Below, in pieces: positions 1 through 6,381 of a stretch of 12,234 bases of DNA (position 1 is the first letter of the stretch; the number at the start of each line of letters is the position of its first letter). Both the position numbers and the translations under genes were made by a program. The stretch is from Leptospirales bacterium (lineage in GTDB: Bacteria; Spirochaetota; Leptospiria; Leptospirales; Leptonemataceae), in assembly GCA_014238825.1 (NCBI GenBank), contig JABAAI010000021.1, forward strand, positions 1 to 12,234. Reading direction: 5' to 3'. The notes below the pieces were generated by a model. It ran no database searches. It saw only the letters and a list, made by a program, of their open reading frames with translations, and had not been told where the DNA came from.

Positions 1-499
1 GAGCATGCTCATCCTTTTTTGCATTACTAACTAATGTAATATTAAGACCGTGATAGCTGTCAACCTTATCTACATCAATTTCTGGAAAAACTATCTGTTC
101 TTTTAAAGAAAGATTAAAATTACCCCTACCATCAAAAGATTTGGGGTTAACCCCGTTAAAATCTCTTACCCGAGGAATTACGATACTAATTAAACGTTCT
201 AGGAAAGCATACATCCGTTGTCCGCGCAAAGTGACCATACAACCTATTGCTACTCCTTCGCGTAATTTAAATCCAGCAATGGATTTACGAGCATAAGTTT
301 TAACGCTCCGTTGTCCAGTAATTATGCTTAGTTCCTCTTGTGAATGCACTAAGGTTTTTGGATTATCTACAGCGGCGCCAACACCTACATTAAGAACTAT
401 TTTTTCAAGTCGGGGGACTAGCATAATATTTTTAAACGAAAGATCTTTAGCGAGCTGCGGACGGAGAGTCTTATAATATTTTTTTTGTAAGAGGCTCAT
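1..499 (-). CDS. rplE: 50S ribosomal protein L5 (partial, 3' end outside window)
   Basis: L5 is a large-subunit protein of the central protuberance. It binds 5S rRNA and helps form the bridge to the small subunit. Reading leftward from the ATG at 499-497 gives 166 open codons with no stop before the window edge. L5 is usually about 180 residues, so roughly a dozen C-terminal residues are missing. The protein opens MSLLQKKYYKTLRPQL and continues with an L5-like core (PRLEKIVLNVGVG near residue 30, then SIAGFKLREG and RVRDFNGVNPKSFDGRGN). The start lies 2 bp after the rplX stop, which fits the standard rplN-rplX-rplE order and suggests translational coupling. No strong Shine-Dalgarno sequence precedes it. 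The identity is secure; only the end is unseen. Confidence 0.96.
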   Translation of the reverse strand, partial: MSLLQKKYYKTLRPQLAKDLSFKNIMLVPRLEKIVLNVGVGAAVDNPKTLVHSQEELSIITGQRSVKTYARKSIAGFKLREGVAIGCMVTLRGQRMYAFLERLISIVIPRVRDFNGVNPKSFDGRGNFNLSLKEQIVFPEIDVDKVDSYHGLNITLVSNAKKDEHA

Positions 500-501
500 A
501 A

Positions 502-834
502 CTATAGCTCACGTAATTTACCGTTTTCACGAATAGCGCGTTTTTTTGTAAGTTCTCCCTTTTCTGATTTTTTGAAAACATAACCTAATTTTTTGCCTTG
601 TTTTGTTTTTGAATCGTAGTAAGCTACATTAGAGAGATGAAGTGGCATTTCCAATTCTAAACTTTCTCCTTGTGGATTCTCTTGTGTTTTTCTTTGAAAA
701 CGTTTAACAAGATTAACTCCCTGTATTACTACACGATTGCGGTTACGATCAATGCTCATGATCTTGCCACGTTTCCCTTTTTCTTTACCAGCGATAACGA
801 TGATTTCATCTGCTTTTTTGAGTTTCACTTTCAT
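502..834 (-). CDS. rplX: 50S ribosomal protein L24
   Basis: L24 is an assembly-initiating large-subunit protein that binds the 5' domain of 23S rRNA near the exit of the peptide tunnel. The 110 residues are close to the family norm of about 100-110. The N-terminal KOW motif is visible at about residues 9-29 (DEIIVIAGKEKGKRGKI), followed by the typical VVIQGVNLVKRF segment. The C-terminus is basic and ends in a GKLREL-type tail. The ATG directly abuts the rplN stop (TAAATG). An AGAGGT Shine-Dalgarno sequence lies 7 nt upstream, inside the end of rplN, which supports this start and suggests coupled translation. Confidence 0.97.
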   Translation of the reverse strand: MKVKLKKADEIIVIAGKEKGKRGKIMSIDRNRNRVVIQGVNLVKRFQRKTQENPQGESLELEMPLHLSNVAYYDSKTKQGKKLGYVFKKSEKGELTKKRAIRENGKLREL

Positions 835-1227
835 TTATAGGACCTCTGGAGCGAGCGATACAATTTTCATGAATTTTTTATCACGTAACTCACGAGCTAC
901 TGGCCCAAAAATACGCGTACCTACTGGATTCATTTTTTCATCTATAATTGCACAAGCATTATTATCAAAGCGGATATAGGAGCCATCTGAGCGACGGACT
1001 TCTTTTCTTGTTCTAACAACAACTGCTTTCTGCACAGCCTTATCATGAACTTTTTTACCCATAATATCTTTTAGTCCGTATGCAGGACTGGCACTCTTAA
1101 CGGCAACAATAATAACATCACCTACAGTAGCATAACGACGGCGCGAGCCTCCTAAAACTTTGATGCACTGCACCTTGCGTGCGCCGGTATTATCAGCAAC
1201 ATCTAATGTAGTTTCTTCTTGTATCAT
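835..1227 (-). CDS. rplN: 50S ribosomal protein L14
   Basis: L14 sits at the subunit interface of the large subunit, next to L19 and near bridges B5 and B8. The protein begins MIQEETTLDVADNTGARKV and ends GPVARELRDKKFMKIVSLAPEVL-like, both unmistakable L14 signatures. It has 130 residues against the usual 122. The extra length falls around residues 48-65 (SPAYGLKDIMGKKVHDKAV), where most L14 proteins have a shorter VKKGD-type loop. Its ATG overlaps the rpsQ stop in an ATGA arrangement (TGA at 1226-1224), so ribosomes probably reinitiate here. In Escherichia coli rplN opens the separate spc operon; no room for such a promoter exists here. Confidence 0.97.
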   Translation of the reverse strand: MIQEETTLDVADNTGARKVQCIKVLGGSRRRYATVGDVIIVAVKSASPAYGLKDIMGKKVHDKAVQKAVVVRTRKEVRRSDGSYIRFDNNACAIIDEKMNPVGTRIFGPVARELRDKKFMKIVSLAPEVL

Positions 1228-1487
1228 TTAGCTTTCTCTAATATTTTGAAAAGTCGATAGTGCTTATCCTTTGAAAGAGGGCGTGTCTCTATTGCGTTTA
1301 TTAAATCACCCATTGCACTGGTATTTTTCTCATCATGAATTTTAACTTTACGAGAGCGTAGAATTAGTTTCTTAAAACGGGAATGTCGCTTGCGACTTTC
1401 TATTAGTACTACACGCGTTTTATCCATTTTATCTGAGACAACGCGACCCTGTATGAATTTCATATTTTTACTACGTTCTTTTTCCAT
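1224..1487 (-). CDS. rpsQ: 30S ribosomal protein S17
   Basis: S17 is a primary 16S rRNA-binding protein with an OB fold, needed early in small-subunit assembly. The 87 residues match the family length of about 80-90. Diagnostic segments are QGRVVSDKMDKTRVVLIE (about residues 13-30) and the C-terminal ETRPLSKDKHYRLFKILEKA. The ATG at 1487 starts 4 bp after the rpmC stop. An AAAGGAG Shine-Dalgarno sequence lies upstream with a long spacing of about 13 nt. A second ATG at 1463 (residue 9) would also leave a complete S17, so the start is slightly uncertain. The stop codon overlaps the rplN start. Confidence 0.96.
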   Translation of the reverse strand: MEKERSKNMKFIQGRVVSDKMDKTRVVLIESRKRHSRFKKLILRSRKVKIHDEKNTSAMGDLINAIETRPLSKDKHYRLFKILEKAK

Positions 1488-1491
1488 TTTA

Positions 1492-1770
1492 TTATGATTT
1501 CTCCTTTTGTTTCACTTTTACTTCTATCTTTTTTTTATCATCTTTTCCTTTTAGCTTTGCATTATCATCACTTGCAATGGCAAGCAATTCTCTTTTCCGT
1601 TTCTCAGTAAGGATGCGCGCAACTATTTTTTTACGATGACGTACGTTTGCAGGATTTTGTAGCGAGCGGGCTAGTGCATAGTTAAAACGGAGGTTCAAAA
1701 TCTCTCTTCGAGATTCATCTAAGTAGCTATCAAGTTCTTTTATAGACATATCAGGTATTGCGGTAGCCAT
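1492..1770 (-). CDS. rpmC: 50S ribosomal protein L29 with long charged C-terminal tail
   Basis: L29 is a small helical-hairpin protein beside the peptide exit tunnel, where it contacts L23 and forms part of the SRP and trigger-factor docking area. The core is clear: ELDSYLDESRREILNLRF followed by the signature LQNPANVRHRKKIVARILTE (about residues 37-56). At 92 residues it is longer than the usual 60-75. The excess is a lysine-, aspartate- and glutamate-rich tail from about residue 66 to the end. The start is 1 bp after the rplP stop, with AAAGGAG about 10 nt upstream, which favours this ATG over the in-frame ATG at residue 8. Confidence 0.95.
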   Translation of the reverse strand: MATAIPDMSIKELDSYLDESRREILNLRFNYALARSLQNPANVRHRKKIVARILTEKRKRELLAIASDDNAKLKGKDDKKKIEVKVKQKEKS

Positions 1771-1771
1771 T

Positions 1772-2185
1772 TTAGATAAACTCCTTTTTCACAACTGTAG
1801 TCTTGATGGGAAGTTTAAAACCTGCCGAAGCCAATGCTTTTTTAGCAGTAGCCTCTTCGACCCCACTCATCTCAAAAAGAACGCGACCTGGCAGAGTTCT
1901 TGCCACCCAAAACTCAGGATTACCTTTACCACTTCCCATACGTGTTTCTGCCGCCTTTTTTGTAACTGGTCTGTCTGGAAACACTCTAATCCAAATTTTA
2001 CCACCCCGCTTAACTTGCCTAGTTATTGTGCGACGGGCAGCTTCAATTTGACGAGCAGTTAAATAACCTCTAGTTAAGGCCTTTAAGCCAAACTCACCAA
2101 AGGAGACCTGATTGCCACGCTGGGCCAAACCCTTGATGCGACCGCGATGTTCTTTGCGATGTTTTACTTTTTTAGGTGATAACAT
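1772..2185 (-). CDS. rplP: 50S ribosomal protein L16
   Basis: L16 is a late-assembling large-subunit protein that lines the A-site tRNA corridor and helps shape the peptidyl transferase centre. The 137 residues match the family length. It starts MLSPKKVKHRKEHRGR and contains GEFGLKAL, RQIEAARR, IWIRVFPDRPVTKK and the conserved loop RMGSGKGNPEFWVA (residues 82-95). Arg82 corresponds to the arginine hydroxylated in E. coli L16. It lies 20 bp after rpsC. The intervening sequence consists almost entirely of A and T and holds no visible Shine-Dalgarno sequence, although the N-terminus leaves little doubt about the start. Confidence 0.97.
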   Translation of the reverse strand: MLSPKKVKHRKEHRGRIKGLAQRGNQVSFGEFGLKALTRGYLTARQIEAARRTITRQVKRGGKIWIRVFPDRPVTKKAAETRMGSGKGNPEFWVARTLPGRVLFEMSGVEEATAKKALASAGFKLPIKTTVVKKEFI

Positions 2186-2205
2186 AAAATTATTTAATAT
2201 TTATT

Positions 2206-2889
2206 TTAACGATTTTCCTGATTGGGGCGAATTAAAAAATTTTCCTCTTCGCTTTCAATTTTACCAGGTAAGATATCTCCATGATAGCCCCAAACTTTAA
2301 TTCCAATAATTCCATAAGTTGTTTCTGCCTGGCTAGTTGCATATTCAATATTAGCTCTTAAGGTGTGTAATGGGATCCTACCATCTTTGTATTGCTCTGT
2401 GCGTGCCATATCAGCGCCATTCAAACGACCAGCAATATTGATTTTAACTCCTTTTAAGCCACTTCGCATCGCTCCACGTAGAGCTTGTTTCATAACCCTT
2501 CTAAATAACACTCTCTTTTCTAATTGTTGAGCGATAGTATCTCCCACGACTTGAGCTATGCTCTCTGGCTTTTTAATTCCAACAATTCCTATATGTAAGT
2601 TAGTATCAACTTTCTTCTTTAGATCATTTTTTAGAGCTTCAATCCTAACACCTTTTTGACCAATAACAATGCCAGGGCGTACAGTATGTATGCTGACGCT
2701 CAGCTTGCCAAGGAAGCGCTCTATGATGATTTTAACGATACCGGCTCTCTTGAATCTATCATTAATAAGTTTACGGATCATGATGTCTTCGTGCAGGTAT
2801 GCCTTATATTCCTTTTGGGCGAACCAGATAGAATCCCAAGAGCGAGTGATGCCTAACCTTAGGCCGATTGGATTTACTTTTTGTCCCAT
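2206..2889 (-). CDS. rpsC: 30S ribosomal protein S3
   Basis: S3 belongs to the small-subunit head, lines the mRNA entry channel and takes part in the ribosome's mRNA helicase activity. The 227 residues start with the universal MGQKVNPIGLRLG. The type II KH domain shows its GXXG-containing segment at residues 73-80 (GIVIGQKG). The basic residues Arg130, Arg131 and Lys134 in LFRRVMKQALR correspond to the E. coli positions linked to helicase function. The C-terminal domain contains GRLNGADMARTEQY and VWGYHGDILPG. An AAAAAGGAG sequence lies upstream but about 20 nt from the ATG, an unusually long gap; no closer site or alternative start is present. Confidence 0.97.
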   Translation of the reverse strand: MGQKVNPIGLRLGITRSWDSIWFAQKEYKAYLHEDIMIRKLINDRFKRAGIVKIIIERFLGKLSVSIHTVRPGIVIGQKGVRIEALKNDLKKKVDTNLHIGIVGIKKPESIAQVVGDTIAQQLEKRVLFRRVMKQALRGAMRSGLKGVKINIAGRLNGADMARTEQYKDGRIPLHTLRANIEYATSQAETTYGIIGIKVWGYHGDILPGKIESEEENFLIRPNQENR

Positions 2890-2937
2890 AATTTTAAATA
2901 TTTGTTATTGCTCCTTTTTATTGTAATGCTCCAGTCT

Positions 2938-3270
2938 TTACTTGCTCAAAAATATGGTAATGTTACTTGTTCGGCGTAGGCGACTGGCTCCACGTCCCTT
3001 TGCTTGAGCACGAAAACGCTTTAGTACAGGTCCCTTATCTACACAAAGTTTTTTAATATAGAGATCTGCATCAACGATACCTTCTTCTATTTGATTTGCA
3101 TTGCTACGAGCAGAGCGGATGAGGACAAGCAGTAGCTGAGCCGCTTTGTGAGATAGTAGACGCAGATTATCCACGGCTTCTGGGTAGGAATAGCCACGGA
3201 TTGAATTTGCAATAATATTAACCTTACGAGGGCTAATCATAATATAACGTGCTGTAGCTTTTACTTCCAT
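2938..3270 (-). CDS. rplV: 50S ribosomal protein L22
   Basis: L22 binds all domains of 23S rRNA. Its extended beta hairpin lines the narrowest part of the peptide exit tunnel, where macrolide-resistance changes map in other bacteria. The 110 residues fit the family. Typical segments are ATARYIMISPRKVNIIANSI at the N-terminus and the hairpin region around residues 78-104 (VDKGPVLKRFRAQAKGRGAS, then RLRRTSNITI). I see no tunnel-loop insertion or deletion. The gene follows rpsS by 13 bp and precedes rpsC by 48 bp. No Shine-Dalgarno sequence is evident before the ATG. Confidence 0.97.
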   Translation of the reverse strand: MEVKATARYIMISPRKVNIIANSIRGYSYPEAVDNLRLLSHKAAQLLLVLIRSARSNANQIEEGIVDADLYIKKLCVDKGPVLKRFRAQAKGRGASRLRRTSNITIFLSK

Positions 3271-3283
3271 ATTTATCTATTGC

Positions 3284-3562
3284 TTATCTTTTTATTCTTT
3301 TATCCAAGGTAGTATGTCCGCGATATATTCGAGTAGGTGCAAATTCACCTAATTTATGACCTACCATATTTTCATTAACGTGTAAAGGGATAAACTTATT
3401 TCCATTATGAACAAGCAAAGTGTGGCCAATCATTTCTGGAAAAATTGTAGAACGACGAGACCAAGTTTTGAAGGGCTTTTTATCACCACTTTCATTCATT
3501 TTAGTAATTTTATTCAAAACATGCTCTGCTATGTAGGGACCTTTTTTTAGTGATCGTGACAT
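3284..3562 (-). CDS. rpsS: 30S ribosomal protein S19
   Basis: S19 lies in the small-subunit head, forms a complex with S13 and contacts the A- and P-site tRNAs. The 92 residues equal the family length. It begins MSRSLKKGPYIAEHVLNKI and carries TWSRRSTIFPEMIGHT, the signature HNGNKFIPLHVNENMVGHKLGEFAPTR (about residues 53-79) and a basic C-terminus. The spacer from rplB is 19 bp, without a convincing Shine-Dalgarno sequence. The order rplB-rpsS-rplV-rpsC is the standard S10 order. Confidence 0.97.
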   Translation of the reverse strand: MSRSLKKGPYIAEHVLNKITKMNESGDKKPFKTWSRRSTIFPEMIGHTLLVHNGNKFIPLHVNENMVGHKLGEFAPTRIYRGHTTLDKRIKR

Positions 3563-3581
3563 TATTTATAAATTACTCTAA

Positions 3582-4427
3582 TTAACGGTTAGCAATTCGC
3601 TTATTTATGCGTCTTTGCATAATAAACCTATTGGAAACCTTATTTTTTTTGCGTGTTTTATAGCCCTTTGTTGGTTTACCCCAAGGAGTACAAGGATGGC
3701 GACCACCTGCTGATTTACCTTCACCACCACCTAAGGGGTGATCTACCGGATTCATCACTACTCCCCTCACATGGGGTCTTCTTCCTAGCCAGCGACTGGT
3801 TCCAGCTTTGCCTAAAACAACTAAATTATGCTCTCTATTGCCAACTTGGCCGATAGTAGCACGACAATTATGATTTACTTTACGGGTCTCCCCTGAAGCT
3901 AACTTTATTATAGAATATTTCCCATCTTCACCAGCGAGGACTGCACTGGAACCAGCTGAGCGAATCATTTGAGCTCCTCGACCCGGGGATAGCTCTACAT
4001 TATGAATTACAGAACCAGGAGGGATTTTCATTAGTGGCAAGCAATTACCTGTGCGAATAGGGGCGTCTTGGGCGGCTACAATCTTGTCTCCACGTTTCAA
4101 ACCATCTGGAGATAGAATAAAGCGATAATCACCATCTACATAACGGATAAGGGCCAAGTCTGCTGAACGATTAGGATCATAATGAAACGAATCTACATAG
4201 CCGTGAATACCTTCTTTATTACGCTTCCAATCAATTACTCGATAACGGCGTTTATGTCCACCACCGCGCCACCATACACTGATTCTACCAGAACTGCTCC
4301 GACCAGCTTTTTGATTCATTTTACTGATAAGCTTTGGTGGCACGCCTCCAGGAGATAGATGATAAGTTTCGCGAATAGTCTTGTACCGGAGCGTACTCGT
4401 AATTGGTTTAAATTTCTTAATTGTCAT
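3582..4427 (-). CDS. rplB: 50S ribosomal protein L2
   Basis: L2 is a universally conserved large-subunit protein needed for subunit joining and peptidyl transferase activity. The 281 residues fit the family length of about 270-280. The N-terminal OB-fold region contains GRISVWWRGGGHKRRYR and EYDP-like HYDPNRSADLALI. The C-terminal SH3-like region holds GKAGTSRWLGRRPHVRG and MNPVDHPLGGGEG (residues 225-237). His230 matches E. coli His229, the residue tied to catalysis, and is present. Two residues later the usual histidine is replaced by Leu232. The gene lies 52 bp after rplW. A TAGGA-like Shine-Dalgarno sequence sits about 9 nt before the ATG. Confidence 0.97.
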   Translation of the reverse strand: MTIKKFKPITSTLRYKTIRETYHLSPGGVPPKLISKMNQKAGRSSSGRISVWWRGGGHKRRYRVIDWKRNKEGIHGYVDSFHYDPNRSADLALIRYVDGDYRFILSPDGLKRGDKIVAAQDAPIRTGNCLPLMKIPPGSVIHNVELSPGRGAQMIRSAGSSAVLAGEDGKYSIIKLASGETRKVNHNCRATIGQVGNREHNLVVLGKAGTSRWLGRRPHVRGVVMNPVDHPLGGGEGKSAGGRHPCTPWGKPTKGYKTRKKNKVSNRFIMQRRINKRIANR

Positions 4428-4479
4428 TTTATTAAATCCTATTTTCTTTTTATTATAGCTTTATATCTTAATTCCTTTT

Positions 4480-4779
4480 CTATTTCTCTTTACTAAGTAA
4501 TTCTATGTTCTCACCACGTGAGAGAGTAATAATTGCTTTTTTATATGATGGTTTCCGGTATCTTTCTCTCTGGAAGCGTTTATATTTTCCTCTTATTGTC
4601 ATTACATTTATTTTTACAGCACTTACCTTGTATAGCATTTTAATTGCTTTACGGATTAATTCTTTGTTTGCATCACGATGGACATAAAAACTATAGCGTT
4701 CCGTTCCTGGTAGGGCGTTTTTAATTTCTTCTGTTTTTTCAGTAACTATAGGCGCAATTAAGACTTGATATAAATTCAT
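4480..4779 (-). CDS. rplW: 50S ribosomal protein L23
   Basis: L23 sits at the peptide tunnel exit and is the main docking site for trigger factor and SRP. The 99 residues match the family. It begins MNLYQVLIAPIVTEKTEEIK and continues with YSFYVHRDANKELIRKAIKMLYKVSAVKINVM, the usual L23 core, then the GKYKRFQRERYRKPSYKKAI segment that crosses rRNA. Its ATG overlaps the rplD stop in an ATGA arrangement (4 bp). An AGAGGT Shine-Dalgarno sequence lies about 8 nt upstream inside rplD, so both coupling and independent initiation are possible. Confidence 0.96.
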   Translation of the reverse strand: MNLYQVLIAPIVTEKTEEIKNALPGTERYSFYVHRDANKELIRKAIKMLYKVSAVKINVMTIRGKYKRFQRERYRKPSYKKAIITLSRGENIELLSKEK

Positions 4780-5417
4780 ACAGAGACCTCTTTTTTGTAG
4801 ATATCCAGTAGAGGAGCTAAAGCCTCTTTTGCTATGAGTACCTTTCCAGAAAAATAGAGCTCGGGAGCTTTGAGGCGCTTAGCATGCATTAACTCAAGAT
4901 TACGGATATTGGCAAAAGATTTTTGCCAATACTCATTAAAACCTGCACCTATAAAAACCACAGTAGAGTTGGGCAAAACACCCAAGTTTTTAAATATTGA
5001 ATATATTTTTTTAGTACTGTAGCCATCGATTTTAAGACCATCTAAAAGGCAAAGCTCTCCCTCTTTAGCACGCTTGCTGAGAATGGCTCTCATCCCTACT
5101 TTGCGCATTTTTCTAGGTAAATTTATTTTATGGTCACGGACAACTGGTCCAAAGACAACACCACCACCCTTCCATATAGGGGAACGTGAGCTACCGTGTC
5201 TTGCATTACCAGTGCCTTTTTGTTTCCAAGGTTTTTTACCACCCCCAGAAACCTCACTTTTATTTTTTATTTTGTGAGTACCCTGTTGACGATTGGAACG
5301 CTCACTTTCTATGACGCGAGAGATAAGAGATTTGTTATAATCAGTTGCAAAAATATCATCTGGTAAATTTACTTTAGCTTTTGCATTACCATCTATATCG
5401 AAACAATTAACTTCCAT
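4776..5417 (-). CDS. rplD: 50S ribosomal protein L4
   Basis: L4 binds 23S rRNA domain I, and its loop lines the exit tunnel. In E. coli it also represses the S10 operon. With the start at 5417 the protein has 213 residues (family about 200-210). The extended loop is at residues 58-91 (GGGKKPWKQKGTGNARHGS, then SPIWKGGGVVFGP). The open frame extends to an ATG at 5459, but the start at 5417 is better. It overlaps the rplC stop as TAATG, has AAAGGT 8 nt upstream (5426-5431), and gives the usual L4 beginning MEVNCFDIDGN. The 14 extra residues of the longer form would lie entirely inside rplC and look unlike L4. Confidence 0.95.
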   Translation of the reverse strand: MEVNCFDIDGNAKAKVNLPDDIFATDYNKSLISRVIESERSNRQQGTHKIKNKSEVSGGGKKPWKQKGTGNARHGSSRSPIWKGGGVVFGPVVRDHKINLPRKMRKVGMRAILSKRAKEGELCLLDGLKIDGYSTKKIYSIFKNLGVLPNSTVVFIGAGFNEYWQKSFANIRNLELMHAKRLKAPELYFSGKVLIAKEALAPLLDIYKKEVSV

Positions 5418-6046
5418 TATTTTGTACCTTTCTTTGGGATGATTTCTATTTTCACGCAAGATTCACGTGAGCCAGGGACACTTCCTTTAATAAAGAGAAG
5501 CCCTTCTTCTTTATCGATAGCAACTATAGCTAGGTTACGGATAGCTTTTCTATCGTTTCCCATACGGCCAGGCATTTTTTTACCTTTAAAAACACGACTG
5601 GGGTATGCACTAGCATTCAAAGAACCAGTGGACCTATGGAAATGAGAACCATGAGTGGCACGGCCACCACTAAAATTATAGCGTTTCATCACTCCTTGGA
5701 AGCCTTTTCCTTTTGAAGTGCCAGTAACTGTTACATGACTTCCAATTTCAAAGATATCGACGCTAAGCTCTTGACCTTCTTCACATTCTCCAAAATCACG
5801 AAATTCACATAATAGGCTATATGGCTTCTCAAGGCCTTTTTGGCGGGACACTTCTGATTTATTTAATAATTTCTTGCGAACGGGTAGAAAGCCTATCTGG
5901 GCTGCTTCATAGCCGTCTTTAGTTTTGTTTTTGATTTGAATTACTTGATTCTTTTTAGCCTCAAGGATTGTGACGGGAAGACAACGCCCATCTTCTTCAA
6001 AAAGGGAAGTCATTCCTATTTTTTTTGCTAATAATCCGCGTGCCAT
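5417..6046 (-). CDS. rplC: 50S ribosomal protein L3
   Basis: L3 is an early assembly protein whose central loop reaches towards the peptidyl transferase centre. The 209 residues fit the family. It begins MARGLLAKKIGMTSLFEEDG. The loop region spans about residues 106-164, including VTGTSKGKGFQGVMKRYNF, ATHGSHFHRSTGS and SRVFKGKKMPGRMGN. Aligned by eye, the glutamine methylated by PrmB in E. coli (Gln150) is Ala147 here. The ATG is 4 bp after the rpsJ stop, with only a weak purine run upstream, so coupling to rpsJ is likely. Its stop TAA shares one base with the rplD ATG. Confidence 0.97.
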   Translation of the reverse strand: MARGLLAKKIGMTSLFEEDGRCLPVTILEAKKNQVIQIKNKTKDGYEAAQIGFLPVRKKLLNKSEVSRQKGLEKPYSLLCEFRDFGECEEGQELSVDIFEIGSHVTVTGTSKGKGFQGVMKRYNFSGGRATHGSHFHRSTGSLNASAYPSRVFKGKKMPGRMGNDRKAIRNLAIVAIDKEEGLLFIKGSVPGSRESCVKIEIIPKKGTK

Positions 6047-6050
6047 TTTT

Positions 6051-6356
6051 TTAACTCTTAATATCTACATTTACTCCAGCTGGTAGTTGTAATTTCATTA
6101 GAGCATCAACAGTGTCTGGGTTGGTATTCATAATATCGATGAGGCGCTTATGAGTGCGAACTTCAAATTGTTCTCGTGACTTTTTATTAACATGTACAGA
6201 ACGCAAAACTGTGAATTTCTCAATTCGCGTTGGCAAAGGGATGGGTCCAGAAATAGTGGCCCCAGTCCGCTTTGCCACTGCGACTAGCTCAGCTACTGAG
6301 CGATCTATTAGACGGTGATCAAAGGACTTTAGTTTTACTCTTATTTTTGCTGTCAT
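6051..6356 (-). CDS. rpsJ: 30S ribosomal protein S10
   Basis: S10 (NusE) is a small-subunit head protein that also acts with NusB in transcription antitermination. The 101 residues match the family. Clear motifs are KIRVKLKSFDHRLIDRSV, SGPIPLPTRIEKFTVLRS and HVNKKSREQFEVRTHKRLIDI, with the C-terminal ALMKLQLPAGVNVDIKS. It starts 25 bp after tuf with a strong AAAGGTGA Shine-Dalgarno sequence (6361-6368). Because tuf lies so close, the long S10 leader through which L4 regulates this operon in E. coli cannot be present between them. Confidence 0.97.
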   Translation of the reverse strand: MTAKIRVKLKSFDHRLIDRSVAELVAVAKRTGATISGPIPLPTRIEKFTVLRSVHVNKKSREQFEVRTHKRLIDIMNTNPDTVDALMKLQLPAGVNVDIKS

Positions 6357-6360
6357 TTAA

Positions 6361-6368
6361 TCACCTTT
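6361..6368 (-). promoter_or_regulatory. Shine-Dalgarno site of rpsJ
   Basis: AAAGGTGA on the minus strand ends 4 nt before the rpsJ ATG. It is the best anti-Shine-Dalgarno match seen in this window and fixes the rpsJ start inside the 25-bp tuf-rpsJ gap. Confidence 0.8.
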
Positions 6369-6381
6369 AACTTTAGTAATA

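Noticed and set aside
737..979. 80-codon plus-strand frame over rplX and rplN
   Set aside because: It is antisense to two conserved ribosomal genes and has no recognisable motif.
1803..2051. 82-codon plus-strand frame over rplP
   Set aside because: It is a shadow of the conserved L16 coding sequence with no independent support.
2656..2926. Two overlapping plus-strand frames over rpsC
   Set aside because: Both are antisense to S3 and unlike known proteins.
4452..4457. TATAAT on the minus strand in the rplW-rplB gap as an internal promoter
   Set aside because: No -35 hexamer lies at a suitable distance, and the 52-bp gap is AT-rich, so a chance match is likely.
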